64,000 nt of DNA from Nothopassalora personata (GCA_033816765.1 CM066295.1:62001-126000); one strand, 5' to 3'; counted from the first letter of the stretch, positions 12,117-23,358 are shown. The notes: generated by a model not told the origin, from the letters alone. Numbers and translations: made by a program.

Positions 12117-12137
12117 GAGAGAGAGAGAGAGAGAGAG
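12117..12137. repeat. (GA)n microsatellite
   Basis: About ten GA units inside RIP-mutated repeat DNA. Confidence 0.95.
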
Positions 12138-12399
12138 GCGTAGTAACGGCTTAGTGTACCCTAACTTTTAGTAGCTATACCTTACGTAATTTCCGCGTTT
12201 TCGGCGGCGTAAGCCGAACTAGCGCCGAACTAGCTCGGTGCACCCTATAACTAACCTCTAATCTTTAATCTAAACCTAAACCAGTATACTACTATTGTTA
12301 TAGATACTAGTATTTTAGCTAATAGCTAGACTAATATTAATTCCTCCCTCCGCCCTTCTTTAATAAGCTTCGATTATTACTAATATATATACTAATCTA

Positions 12400-14350
12400 C
12401 CTACTAATCTACTTACCGGTATATCTACCGGTCTATATACCGATACGATAGGCACCCCCTTCCGCGACTAGTATAAGAACAAGGTTAGTAATAATAAGCT
12501 AATTTATAGTCTTTAGGTATAGCCGGTAGACGAGAAGGTAAGATATAGGATACCGGTATTTATACCGGTAACCTAACTAGTATAGGGAATAGTAAATATC
12601 TAGCTAGGCGAGAGGATCTAGCTTACGCCTTAGAAGCTTATCGTAAGCTCCGATATTAACGAGGATAACTAGGATAGAGAAGTTAATACGAGCAGTTGCG
12701 GTTTATATATAGATAGTAGGTACCGGTTAATATACTAGTATATCTAACCTCCGTAAGCATTTTAAGAAGTATATTGTCGAGGACTAGTACTAGCGTACGC
12801 TAGGAGTCAAAGAAAATAATACTAAGAGAGATTAGGATACTAAGGGTATATATACCGGTAACTATACCGGTATATCTACTAATATATCCTAGCGTACTTC
12901 GCTAAAATTCTTACGAACTATAAGGCGGCTAAGAGAGCCGATCCTACGCTCTCTACGAAGGATAAGAAGCGTAAGGACATAGAGGAGAATAAGTATATAT
13001 ACCGGTTTATTAACCGGTAGAGGTACCGGTATGTTAGGAACCGCTGTACGTTATCACAACTCGGGCTTGGATCTTTGCAGGGATGTCTCAATCAGTTATG
13101 AAGGTAGTGGTTCCAAACAGTATATGGTGTATACTTAAAATGAGTTGAGCACGAGGCTCCTATCTACTTGCAAAAGAGCGTCGCCTATATAGTGCCATGT
13201 CTTGGCGTGATCTGTCCTGCTCTCTCTTGCTCTCTTGATCTCTTGTTCTCTTGCTCTCTTGATCTCTTGATCTCTTGCTCTCTCGATCTCTTGATCTCTT
13301 GCTCTCCGTCCCGCAAGTTTCTTTGCTCTCCTCGCTTAGTGAGTGGCTGTGAGTTCTCCACGAATCAAACCGTAACACGGTAGACTAACCGTTTAATAGT
13401 AATAAGGGTAAGGAGGAGTCTACTACTAAGAAACCCGCCCCTAAGAAGACCCGCCTTAAGAAGCCCGCCCTAAAAACCGTATATACTTCCGACCGGTAAC
13501 TCTACTAGTATACTAACCGGTATAGAAAAGCTACCTCTACCGGCCGTTAGAGTAGACTAACTAAGTAGAAGGTAGGCGGCGCACCTAAGAAGGCTACGAA
13601 AGAGAGTAAGTATATCTAACCGGTACCTATAATGTTATACTAACCGGTATAGCTACCCCTATCTCTATACCGTCCGATAGGTCTAATAAGGAGGAGAGTA
13701 AGGAGGATAGTACTAGCGCTATCCCTATAACATCGTAGACGAGGCTACTACCGGTATATAAGTAGTATCTAAGGCCTAGGCGGAAAAACTTAACGAGTAA
13801 GTTAACCGGTAGACCGACTAGTATAGGTACCGGTATACTAACTAGTATATAGCTTAGACCTCTACCGTTTCCCTAACTTCTAGAATAATGAGAAGAACTA
13901 CCGCCTCGCCTAGAAAATTATATAGGCTTAGGGCCTAGAGTATCCTTATAGTTTATATAAGTCTATTAGGCTAGAGCGTAAGTACTAGTACTTATACCGG
14001 TATATATAATAGTATACTAACCGGTTTATAGACTATAACTTTAACATCTACTACTATAACTTTAGTAAGGTCTTTAGGGTAAATATAGCTAGTAAGCTCT
14101 AAACCCTATATAAGAAGTACACTTAAGTAGAGCTTAAGGCTATATATAAGAAGGATAAGTAGTACTATAACTAGTTATGATACCCGTTTATGTACCGGTT
14201 AGGATACCGGTACTATACTTTATATAATATAGTAATTTAGGCTATTAAGGTCCCTAGTACCGGTCTAGTTACCGGTATAATTCTTTATATAAGATAGTGA
14301 TTTAGGCTATTGAGGTCCCTAGTACCGGTATAGATACCGGTTTAGCAACT
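12400..14350. repeat. ACCGGT-rich tract (short dispersed palindromic units)
   Basis: The palindromic hexamer ACCGGT occurs about 25 times in 2 kb, often as pairs 10-25 bp apart or paired with ACTAGT, within units such as ATACCGGTAT. It is rare elsewhere in the window. Between the units the DNA looks like a RIP-mutated coding region (for example around 12745-12780, a basic Arg/Lys/His stretch). It appears to be an old coding element riddled with a short repeat. The tract is split by the solo LTR at 13032-13377. Confidence 0.65.
13027..13382 (-). mobile_element. Young unmutated solo LTR (family A type) with CGGTA target duplication
   Basis: The 346-bp sequence 13032-13377 begins TGTTAGGAACC and ends AACCGTAACA, with TGTTA/TAACA inverted ends. 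It is flanked by a perfect 5-bp duplication CGGTA (13027-13031 and 13378-13382). It has normal CpA/TpG content, unlike its surroundings. The AACCGTAACA terminus matches the family-A LTRs at 18462, 19611 and 62819, placing its transcriptional sense on the minus strand. An internal CTCTTGATCTCTTG minisatellite (about 13217-13305) corresponds to the GAGAGCA repeats in the LTR at 18462. It is probably a solo LTR left by recombination after a recent insertion. Confidence 0.88.
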
Positions 14351-14627
14351 AGTAGAGGTTTAATATATAAATATATGTTCTAAGAATCCCTTACCGTAGT
14401 AATTAATACTATTAAGCTTCTATATACTATAATTTAGCTATCTTAAAGATAAGTCTAACTTATAATAATATAGATTTAAGGACCCTTATATAGTAGCTAT
14501 AGTAATCTAATAGATATAATACTATTAAAGTTACTTTAGATTAATTATACTATTAGTATTACTTTACTACCTACTACTAAGATACTCTCTTTTGAAATTC
14601 GTAGCTACTATACCTCTAGTACTATAA

Positions 14628-14986
14628 TATATAATCTATAGTACTATACTACTATTTAGTATATATATATATATATTAGTACTTAAGGTATAGCTATATT
14701 CCTTTACCTTAACCTTGCGTTTAGTTTATCCCTTATAGTATCTTATAGATAATAGTACTACGCCTCTAGACTATTTAGACCTATATTATATTTACTATAT
14801 AACAGTTATACATTATATATAATCTATAGTACTATACTACTATTTAGTATGTATATATTAGTACTTAAGGTATAGCTATATTCCTCTACCTTAACCTCGC
14901 GTTTGGTTTATCCCTTGTAGTATTTTATAGATAATAGTACTACGCCTCTAGACTATTAAGACCTATATTATATATACTATTATATA
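14628..14986. repeat. Tandem duplication, period about 188 bp
   Basis: Two near-identical units, each beginning ATAATCTATAGTACTATAC (14631 and 14819) and ending around a shared GACCTATATTATAT. Very AT-rich; no coding capacity. Confidence 0.8.
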
Positions 14987-15216
14987 GTATATTACTACTA
15001 GATATCTATATACTAGTAGTAAAGCTATAGTTAATCTCTATAGTCTAATAGTATACTAGATCTATCTTTTATAGCGTATTTATTTATATATATATTAGGT
15101 GTCTATCTATTGTAAAGTATAGATAAAATAGTATTTGTTAACTTCTAGTTAAATTTAGGTATATAGTATAGTTTTAAGTTCTATAATTACTTAATCGGTA
15201 CTACTTCGTTTACCGC

Positions 15217-17682
15217 TACTAAGGTACTCCTATATAGTACACGAAGATTAACCTACGAGATGCCTTCTACGCTATACGGATAGTAGAAGGAGAAGAATAG
15301 AAAACCGCTTTTAGAACAAGATACGGACTCTACGAATTCTTAGTTATGCTAATAGGATTAACTAACGCACCCGCATCCTGCTAGGACCTTATTAACGAAA
15401 CACTTAGAGACCTACTCGACGTATGCGTTATCGCCTACATAGACGACATACTAGTCTACACGAAAGGATCCCTATAGGAACACATAAGACAAGTCTAGGA
15501 CGTCTTCGAACGACTTACGCAATTAGGATTCAAGACGGCACCCGAGAAATGCGAATTCCATAAGAAAGAAGTTAAATTCCTAGGCTTTATTATTAGCACT
15601 ATAGGAATAATGATCGACCCTACGAAGACATAGTCAATTAGAGAATAGCTAGAACCGAAAACAGTTAAGGACGTACAATCATTCCTTAGACTAGCGAACT
15701 ACAACTGGAAATTTATTAAGGACTACTTAAAGACAGCAGCACCAATAACGATGCTTATAAGAAAGGACGTCACTTAGAAATGGGGAAAAGAACAGATTAA
15801 AGCATTTAAGAAACTTAAGGAATAATGCGCTTTAGCCCCTACGCTTCGATTATTCGATAGTAGCAAGGAAGTCTATATCGAGACCGATACGTCTAATATA
15901 GCAATAGGCGCGTATCTAACGTAGACACACGATAGGTAGAGACACCTAGTAGCCTATTACTCCCGGAAAATGACCATAGCGGAACAGAACTACGACATCC
16001 ATAACAAAGAGCTTCTAGCCATTATTGCTACTATACAATATTAGAGAGTATATATCGAGGGCCCACCGAAGTTAACGATTCTTTCTAACTATAAGAATCT
16101 TACGTACTTTACGACGACGAAAGAACTTACCCGAAGGCAAGCCCGCTAGTCGGAGCTGCTAGGACAGTATAAGTTCGAAATTAAATATACTCTAGGACGA
16201 GAGAATAGCCGCGCCGACGCGCTAAGCCGAAGAAGCGACTACATAGAAGAAAAAGAACTAGTGCAACATAAGATATTAAAGACGAACCCCGACGGAAGTC
16301 TTAGTACTAACATAAGAGAATTCAACAACATCGTACGGATACTAGGCGACAGGGACGAACAATTCCCTATATCGTAAGGAAAATACTAAGTACCTAAGGA
16401 TCGAGAAGAAGAATGCATTCAATAACATCACGACGGACCAACTTATAGACACCCTAGAACTTCAAAAACTATAGACCTAATATAGCGTAGTTTCTCCTTT
16501 CTATAGATAAGACTTAAGGTGTCACGCTACATTAAACAATGCGTACACTGCTAACGAAACAAGGCTGCGAGACATGCAAAATACGGTCACCTACAGTTTA
16601 GGACACCACCGACGAAACTATAGGACGAAGTTATAATAGACTTTATTACGAAACTCCTACCGTTAAGAGATTAAGTTACGAAACAACCATACAACATAAT
16701 ACTAGTTATAGTTAATAGACTTACGAAATACGCACACTTTATTCCTGCATTAGAAACGTACAATGTAGAGCAGCTTAGATACCTCGTACTAAATAGACTT
16801 ATCCGATACTACGGATTCCCTTAAGCGTTTATAACGGACAGAGACAAGCTATTCACATTAAACTACTAGAAGACGCTTATAGGAACGATCGGAATTAAAC
16901 ACAAGCTGTTAATAGCATATTATCCGGAGATAGACGGACAAACCGAAAGGATAAATTAAACGCTAGAACAATACCTACGACACTACATTAACTATACATA
17001 AGACAACTGGGTTTCATTACTGCCAATAGCGCAGATTGCACTAAACAACTACAAATCGGAGACAACTTCAACGACGCTATTTTATACGAACTTTAGTAAA
17101 GATCCTAACCTATTCGGAACACCTAGATCCTATCCATAGGCCGAGAGAGCAATCGTGACGACGGATACTCTTAAGGAAGTGCATAAAGAAACACGCAAGG
17201 CGATCGAAGATGCATAACGAAAACTGTCTTAACAACGGTAGGACACGAGAAAAATAGCACCTCTACTAAAAAAGGGGGATAAGGTCTATCTCCTTACAAA
17301 AAACTTAAGAATAAGAAGATAGACTAAGAAACTAGATTACGTTAAGGTCGGACCATTTTTAATCGACAAAGTCGTAGGACTAGTTAACTATCGACTACGA
17401 CTACTACCTAACGCAAAAATCCACCTAGTCTTCTATATCTCTAAGCTAGAACCCGTAGACGCTAGAACACCTTACTAAGAGAGCTTCTATTTCGAGCCGG
17501 AAGCAGAAAACGAATTTAAAGTCGAAAAAATCCTAGATAAAAAGGGTTAGCGATACCTTATTAAATAGAAGGGATACGACGAATTAGAAAATACCTAGGA
17601 ACTAAAAGAAAACCTACGAAACTGTTAGTAGAAGATTCGGGAGTATCAAAACGGCGCTTACTTAGAAGTAACTACACTATAA
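15217..17682 (+). pseudogene. Family-A chromovirus pol remnant, copy 1 (RT, RNase H, integrase, chromodomain)
   Basis: One uninterrupted frame of 822 codons, broken only by TAG/TAA triplets that sit where the family has Gln or Trp. In order: reverse transcriptase from inside the palm domain (RDAFYAIRI, GLTNAPAS, AYIDDILVYT with the catalytic YIDD at 15436-15447), RNase H ([19 protein letters not shown]), integrase with an H2C2 zinc motif (CVHC near 16540) and the DDE core (ITDRDKLF), then a C-terminal chromodomain at about 17515-17640 (EFKVEKILDKKG, IK*KGYDELENT). Protease, gag and 5' LTR are missing: the element is truncated near 15217. It is a Ty3/gypsy element of the chromovirus group, inactivated by RIP. 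Confidence 0.9.
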
Positions 17683-17708
17683 GACATAGTAACTTTTAAG
17701 CAAACGGA

Positions 17709-17782
17709 CGACTAGAGTAGGAATCGAACCTACGACCTTAAGAGTGTAGACAGCTTACGCTCTACCACTAAGCTACCTAGCC
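17709..17782 (-). ncRNA. tRNA-like module in family-A element, copy 1
   Basis: Read on the minus strand the 74-nt sequence has a 7-bp acceptor stem (GGCTAGG with TCTAGTC; GGCTGGG/CCCAGTC fits better before RIP), an A-box-like TAGCTTAGTGGTAGA, a perfect T arm GTAGG-TTCGATT-CCTAC containing the B-box GGTTCGATTCC, and a G discriminator. The anticodon arm is abnormal: four stem pairs TAAG/CTTA around an 11-nt loop. It is therefore unlikely to decode. It lies just 3' of the pol frame, antisense to pol. Confidence 0.65.
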
Positions 17783-17822
17783 GATTAATAAGAACAGGGA
17801 CATAACTTACAAATAAATACCC

Positions 17823-18386
17823 TTACGAAGGAGACGGCTAAGCCACCGACGGTACCGTCTCGCTAGAAGGAGAAAGCTAGAAGTCGTCCGGAAGACCTTC
17901 GACAGCACTCTAGGTCCAAGGAGACAAGGACAGATTAGGAGCACTAGGATCCGCGTCTACTATAGCGTACTCCTACGCCCCTAGATCCTCGTCTAGTAAC
18001 AACCGATCTTCTAACGAACGATCCTCCGTAACCTTCTAATTAACCGCATCTAATTGCTTACGAAGGCGTATTTCCTTTACATACGCTTCCATTAAGGCAT
18101 CCTGCCTTTTACTAAGAATCCTCTTCGCGGTATCTAGTTCCTACAACAATTTCTTCCGCTAAAGCGATAAGCGCTTCTACTCGCCCTCGGTTACCCTTGC
18201 ATTGCAACTCTTTAGATTCCGCTACTAGCACTCGGAACAGCGACTAGATAAGATGTGCACCTTGTACACACGGCCCTCCTTTTAATAAGAATTACACGGA
18301 CGCATCGCGGTATCGCCGTTACGAAAGATCTGCTAGGCTTTCTTCTTGCGGCGAGTGGTAGATTTAGATTAGGAGGAAGAAGACAT
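17823..18386 (-). pseudogene. Family-A antisense ORF, copy 1 (Cys-motif plus coiled coil)
   Basis: A minus-strand frame of 188 codons from an ATG at 18386 (MSSSS) to a TAA at 17823-17825, opposite in sense to pol and placed between the chromodomain and the 3' LTR. The only breaks are TAG/TAA triplets. About 50 codons in there is a Cys cluster, C-x2-C-x7-C (RCSEC...SCNAR), then a charged, probably coiled-coil segment (KEIRLRKQLDAVN), then an acidic/Ser/Pro tail. Copies at 19682 and 62898 share start, motif order and length. Function unknown; the cluster suggests zinc binding. Confidence 0.7.
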
Positions 18387-18461
18387 CGTTGCGAGACACG
18401 AAAAGGAAGTACAACATAACTTATAAAGCTCTAGGATAGAGCTAGGCTAAAAGGGGAATAG

Positions 18462-18870
18462 TGTTACGGTTCTGATCTAGGGCTAAAGGAAGCTAACTAA
18501 TTAGACCTCTACAATTAGTAGGCGCTTCCGCCCGAGAAGTGCTCTCTTACCCGTAGGAATAAAACCAAGGAACCGAGAGAGCAACTAAAGTGATCTCCTT
18601 AATCTCGTTAATCTCGGTAATCTCGAGAGAGCATAGAGAGCATAGAGAGCACGGAGAGCAAACGCTCTATCTCCTTTGTATTTAGGAACGCTAGAAACCC
18701 TTATGGTTCTAATCCGTTCAACTTATGTTACTATCTTACTAATTGGAATACAACTCTTATTCCTATCATTTATCTTCGCTCAGCTTGCTTTAGCCTCTCT
18801 AAAGAATAATACCGCCACGTGACTTAACTTATCTCTCTTTTGAGACTAGCCCTAGAACGAGACAATAACA
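18462..18870 (+). repeat. 3' LTR of family-A copy 1
   Basis: Starts TGTTACGG directly after a purine-rich tract (aaaaggggaatag, the likely polypurine primer) and ends ATAACA, about 409 bp. It contains GAGAGCATAGAGAGCA repeats and the block CTCCTTTGTATTTAGGAACG shared with the other family-A LTRs. Confidence 0.8.
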
Positions 18871-19186
18871 ATTACGTACGCTATACGAGATTACTCGCTT
18901 ACTAGTAACTTAGTAATTCGAGATTACTCGCTTACTAGTAACTTAGTAATTCGAGATCACTCGCTTACTAGTAATTAAGTAATCGGACGAAATACGACTA
19001 CGAGTCTCCTTTATATTTAGGAACGCTAAGGACCCCGTATAGTTTCGAGGCGTTTAACTTACTATTTAATATTACTGTTTAGAATATACTATAACCTAAC
19101 CTCTACCTTACTACTACTTAGTCTTTATAAGATAAGATAGCTACTACTTTATTACTTTCCCTCGACTTCCTATCTGTTAGGTTTAG
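18871..19186 (+). repeat. Truncated family-A LTR fragment
   Basis: Matches the inner and 3' part of the family-A LTR (repeated GATTACTCGCTTACTAGTAA, then CTCCTTTATATTTAGGAACG). Its 5' end is cut by the LTR at 18462-18870 and its 3' end by the LTR starting at 19187. With the latter it forms a large imperfect inverted repeat centred near 19200. Confidence 0.75.
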
Positions 19187-19611
19187 TATAACCTAATAAT
19201 ATTACAAGTTAAGAAGATAAGCTTAATCGAGTTTGTTCTCGGGCCGATAGGAAGTTAAGGAAGAGTAATAAAGCAGTAGCTAGCTTGTCTCGTAGAGACT
19301 AAGTAGCAGTAAGGTAGAGGTTATGTTATAGTGTATTCTAAACAGTAATATTAAATAGTAAGTTAAACGTATTAAAACTATAAGGAATTCTTAGCGTTCC
19401 TAAATATAAAGGAGATTCGTAGATCTCGGTAATTATTCTAGTTATTCTAAGTATAAGTAGCCTAATTAGTCTAAGCATAAGTAGTCTAATTGCCCTAAGT
19501 CTAAGTATAAGCAGTCTAATCGCCCTAAGTCTAAGCGCTTAGGTAGGATAAGTTACGTACTTATTTCGTTATCGCGATTCTAGGGTCTATAGGAATCGTT
19601 CCGTAACACTA
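19187..19611 (-). repeat. 3' LTR of family-A copy 2 (inverted)
   Basis: On the plus strand it runs from TGTTAGG to TTCCGTAACA, 425 bp, and is followed by ctatccccttttt, the complement of the polypurine tract. It is the family-A LTR in minus orientation, belonging to the pol copy at 20400-23358. Confidence 0.8.
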
Positions 19612-19681
19612 TCCCCTTTTTAGCCTAGCTTCGTCCCGAAGCTCTATAAGCCGTTATTATTTCTTATAGTAATAGTTAACT

Positions 19682-20221
19682 ATGTCTTCTTCCTCCTATA
19701 AACGCCGTTAACGACTTACTCTAGATACTAAAACCTCTAGTATTAAAATAGTTCTATATACAAATTATTAGAAGTCTCGATCCTCGGGCGCGGTAGTAAA
19801 GTGTATCGTAGGTTCTCGGTCTAGGAAGTGTTCGGCCTATATTCGAAAAGGCTATAAGGATTGCGACGTATATCTTTCTCGTCCGGAGTAGGAATGTCTT
19901 CGCGATTCGCGCAATAAGCTTAAGCTAGAGCTTAAAAGGATTAAAGAGGAGGAGGTGCGGCTAAAGATACGTAAGATCCGTCTTCGGAAACAGCTACGCT
20001 TAGCTAAGCGTCGTACTAACGACGCCGTCGCTAAGGAGTTAGAGGAGCTCGAGGAGGAAGAGGCGAGTAAGGAGCTAGCGTCTCTTAAGTAGGCGTCGGG
20101 GGTAGAGGTGTCGCCTTCGCTTGTTTCTTTTTTAGATATCCTAGAGATGCCCGTAAACGACTAGGCGGCGCTTTCTAGAGCGGAGCCCTAGGGCGAGTCC
20201 CTAGGGGTAGAGACTTATTAG
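19682..20221 (+). pseudogene. Family-A antisense ORF, copy 2
   Basis: A plus-strand frame of 180 codons (ATG 19682, MSSSS; TAG 20219-20221), antisense to the copy-2 pol and beginning 70 bp inside the 3' LTR. The Cys cluster appears as KCSAYIRKGYKDCD: the second Cys and a His have become Tyr, as expected from TGC to TAC and CAC to TAC. A long charged coiled coil follows (KLELKRIKEEEVRLKIRKIR, then an acidic LEELEEEE stretch). In-frame stops are nearly all TAG. The frame continues through the adjacent tRNA-like module, but the shared stop position in copies 1 and 2 suggests it ends here. Confidence 0.72.
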
Positions 20222-20261
20222 GGTATTTATTTTATAAGTTGTGTCCTTATTCCTATTAATC

Positions 20262-20335
20262 GGCTAGGTAGCTTAGTAGTAGAGCGTAAGCTATCTATAC
20301 TCTTAAGGTCGTAGGTTCGATTCCTACCCCGGTCG
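20262..20335 (+). ncRNA. tRNA-like module in family-A element, copy 2
   Basis: Same 74-nt module as at 17709-17782: acceptor GGCTAGG/CCCGGTC, A-box-like TAGCTTAGTAGTAGA, perfect T arm GTAGG-TTCGATT-CCTAC with B-box, G discriminator, and the same enlarged anticodon loop. It is again antisense to pol and just beyond the antisense ORF. Both internal Pol III promoter boxes survive RIP. Confidence 0.65.
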
Positions 20336-20399
20336 CTCGTCGGCCGAGAGATCGATTATCGTTAGTCGTATCGGCGGACCTATTTTTAGTATTGTCTAA

Positions 20400-23358
20400 T
20401 CCTTTGCTAACAGTTTCGTAGGTGTTCTTTTAGTTCCTAGGTATTTTCTAATTCGTTGTATTCTTTCTACTTAATAAGGTATTGCTAACCTCTTCTATCT
20501 AGGATTTTTTTAACTTCGAATCGTTCTCTACTTCCGGCTTAAAATAGAAGATCTCTTAGTAAGGTGTCTCGGTGTCCGCTAGTTCTAGCTTAGAGATGTA
20601 GAAGACTAGGTGGATTTTTACGTCTAGTAGTAGCCGTAGTCGGTAGTTAACTAGTCCTACGATTTTATCGATTAAAAATAGTCCGACCTTAACGTAATCT
20701 AGCTTCTTAGTCTATCTTCTTATTCTTAAGTTTTTTATAAGGAGATAGACCTTATCTCCCTCTTTTAGTAGAGGTAGTATTTTTCTCGTGTCTTACTATT
20801 ATTAAGATAGTTTATATTATATATCTTCAATCGCCCTACGTGTTTCTTTATACACTTCCTTAAGAGTATCCGTCGTTACGATTGCTCTTTCGGCTTATAG
20901 GTAGGATCTAGGTGTTCCGAATGGGTTAGGATCTTTACTAAAGTTCGTATAGAATAGCGTCGTTAAAGTTGTCTCTAATTTATAGTTATTTAGTGCAATC
21001 TATACTATTAGCAATAGTAAAACCTAGTTGTCTTATACGTAGTTAATATAGTGCCGTAGGTATTGTTCTAGTGTTTAGTTTACTCTTTCTATTTGTCTAT
21101 TAGTCTCTAGATAATATGCTATTAATAGCTTATGTTTAATTCCGATCGTTCCTATAAGCGTCTTCTAGTAGTTCGATATAAATAGCTTATCTCTGTCCGT
21201 TATAAACGCTTAAGGGAATCCGTAGTATCGGATAAGTCTATCTAGTACGAGGTATCCGAGCTGCTCTATATTGTATGTTTCTAATATAGGAATAAAGTGT
21301 GCGTATTTCGTGAGTCTATTAACTATAACTAGTATTATGTCGTATAGTTGTTTCGTACCTTAATCTCTCGACGGTAGGAGTTTCGTAATAAAGTCTATTA
21401 TAACTTCGTCCTATGGTTTCGTCGGTAGCGTCCTAAACTGTAGGTAACCGTATTTCGCATGTCTCGTAGCCTTGTTTCGTTAGTAGTGTACGTATTGTTT
21501 AATATAGCGTAATACCGTAAGTCTTATCTATAGGAATAAGAAGCTACGCTATATTAGATCAATTGTCTTTAAAGTTCTAGGGTGTCCGTAAGTTAGTCCG
21601 TCGTAATGTTATCGTATATATTCTTCTTCTCGATCCTTAGGTACTTAGTATTTTCCTTATAATATAGGGAATTGTTCGTCCTTATCGCCTAATATCCGTA
21701 CGATGTTATTAAATTCTCTAGTATTAGCACTAAGACTTCCGTCGGGGTTCGTCTTTAGTACTTTATATTGCACTAGTTCTTTTCCTTCTATATAGTTGCT
21801 TCTTCGGCTTAGCGCGTCGGCGCGGCTATTCTCTCGTCCTAGAGTATATCTAATTTTAAACTTATACTATCCTAGTAGCTCCGACTAGCGGGCTTGCCTT
21901 CGGGTAAGTTCTTTCGTCGTCGTAAAGTACGTAAGATTCTTATAGTTAGAAAGAATCGTTAACTTCGGTAGGCCCTCGATATATACTCTCTAATGTTATA
22001 TAGTAGTAATAATAGCTAGAAGCTCTCTATTATAGATGTCGTAGTTCTATTCCGCTATAGTTATTTTCTGGGAGTAATAGGCTACTAGGTGTCTCTACCT
22101 ATCGTGTGTCTATATTAGACACGCGTCTATTACTATATAAGACGTATCGGTCTCGATATAGACTTCCTTACTACTATCGAATAGTCGAAGCGTAGGGGCT
22201 AAAGCGCATTATTCCTTAAGTTTCTTAAACGCTATAATCCGTTCCTTTCCCTATTTCTAGTTAACGTCTTTTCTCGTAAGTATTATTATTAGTACTACTA
22301 TGTTTAAATAGTCCTTAATAAATCTCCGGTTATAGTTAGCTAGTCTAAGGAATAATTATACGTCCTTAACTGTCTTCGGTTCTAGCTATTCTCTAATTAA
22401 CTATGTCTTTATAGAATTAATCGTAATTCCTATTATACTAATAATAAAGCCTAAGAACTTAACTTCTTTTTTATAGAATTCGCATTTCTCGGGTACTGTC
22501 TTAAATCCTAACTTCGTAAGTCGTTCGAATACGTCCTATACTTGTTTTATGTAACTCTAAAGGGATCCTTTCGTATAGACTAATATATAGTCTATATAAG
22601 CGATAACGTATATATCGAGTAGGTCTCTAAGTGTCTCGTTAACAAGGTCCTAATAAGATACGGGTACGTTAGTTAATCCTATTAGTATAACTAAGAATTC
22701 GTAAAGTCCGTATCTTATTCTAAAAGCGGTTTTCTATTCTTCTCCTTCCGCTATCCGTATAGCGTAGAAGGTATCTCGTAGGTTAATCTTCGTGTACTAG
22801 TCTAATCTAGTTAATCTATCTTATGCTTTTTCGATGTTAGGTAGCGGGTATCGGTTCTTAATCGTAATCTCGTTTAACTTCCTATAGTCTTATACGAGTC
22901 GTAACTTCCCGTTTGCTTTTAGAACGAACATGTATAGAGTTCCTACACTTAAGGTAGATCTTCTTATCTATCCTTTAGCTAGCTTCTCCTTTAGCTATTC
23001 TCGTAGGGTCTATAGCTCTTTCTTAGACATTTAATATAGGAGTCCCTATAGAGGCTCTTTCCCTAGCTAAATGTTTATCTTATAATCCTATATTTAGTAC
23101 TTAGGTAAGGCATCCTTACCTCTTTCCTCTTTAAAGAGTCGCGACTACTTACGATATTCCTTAGGAATACTAAACTCTAAGATGTTAGTATCCTTCGATA
23201 GTACGTTACTTCTATTACTTCTAGTAACTTCGTAATCCGGCGGCCCTACGCTAGTGTCTATCCCGGTCGAAGGTAGTTCTTCTATCCTTCTAGTCGGCGT
23301 AAGCTATATCTTGTTTAGCTATTTCCTTGCCTTATCTACTAGTAAACGCTACTACTAC
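20400..23358 (-). pseudogene. Family-A chromovirus pol remnant, copy 2
   Basis: Inverted, diverged copy of the pol at 15217-17682, reading from 23358 leftward. It retains more of the 5' side: before the palm domain there are protease-to-RT linker sequences and the RT fingers (around 22830-23000, NRYPLPNIE-like). RT palm at about 22570-22780, RNase H at about 21900-22200, integrase at about 20900-21600, chromodomain at about 20430-20525. The active site reads YIDY near 22585-22600, so it differs from YIDD. Many TAG/TAA codons interrupt it. Its 5' part is cut off by the LTR of the family-B element at 23359. Confidence 0.87.

Larger units (their letters stand above)
8851..12400. repeat. Degraded, RIP-mutated repeat DNA, family not identified
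   Basis: Mutation increases rightward: 8.85-10 kb still holds CpA/TpG, after about 10.4 kb they become rare. No reverse transcriptase, transposase or LTR pair could be recognised on either strand. Contents: a diverged two-copy tandem repeat (10645-10893), a cluster of GCGCCCGTGTTTCT-like units around 11990-12070, and a (GA)n run at 12117-12137. Two overlapping open frames at 9485-9762 have no recognisable domain and I do not call them genes. Confidence 0.6.

Noticed and set aside
13160..13383. Overlapping plus and minus open frames
   Set aside because: Both arise from the CTCTTGAT minisatellite inside the solo LTR.
17709..17782. Functional, decoding tRNA gene
   Set aside because: The anticodon arm is malformed (11-nt loop) and the acceptor stem is mispaired after RIP; kept only as a tRNA-like module.
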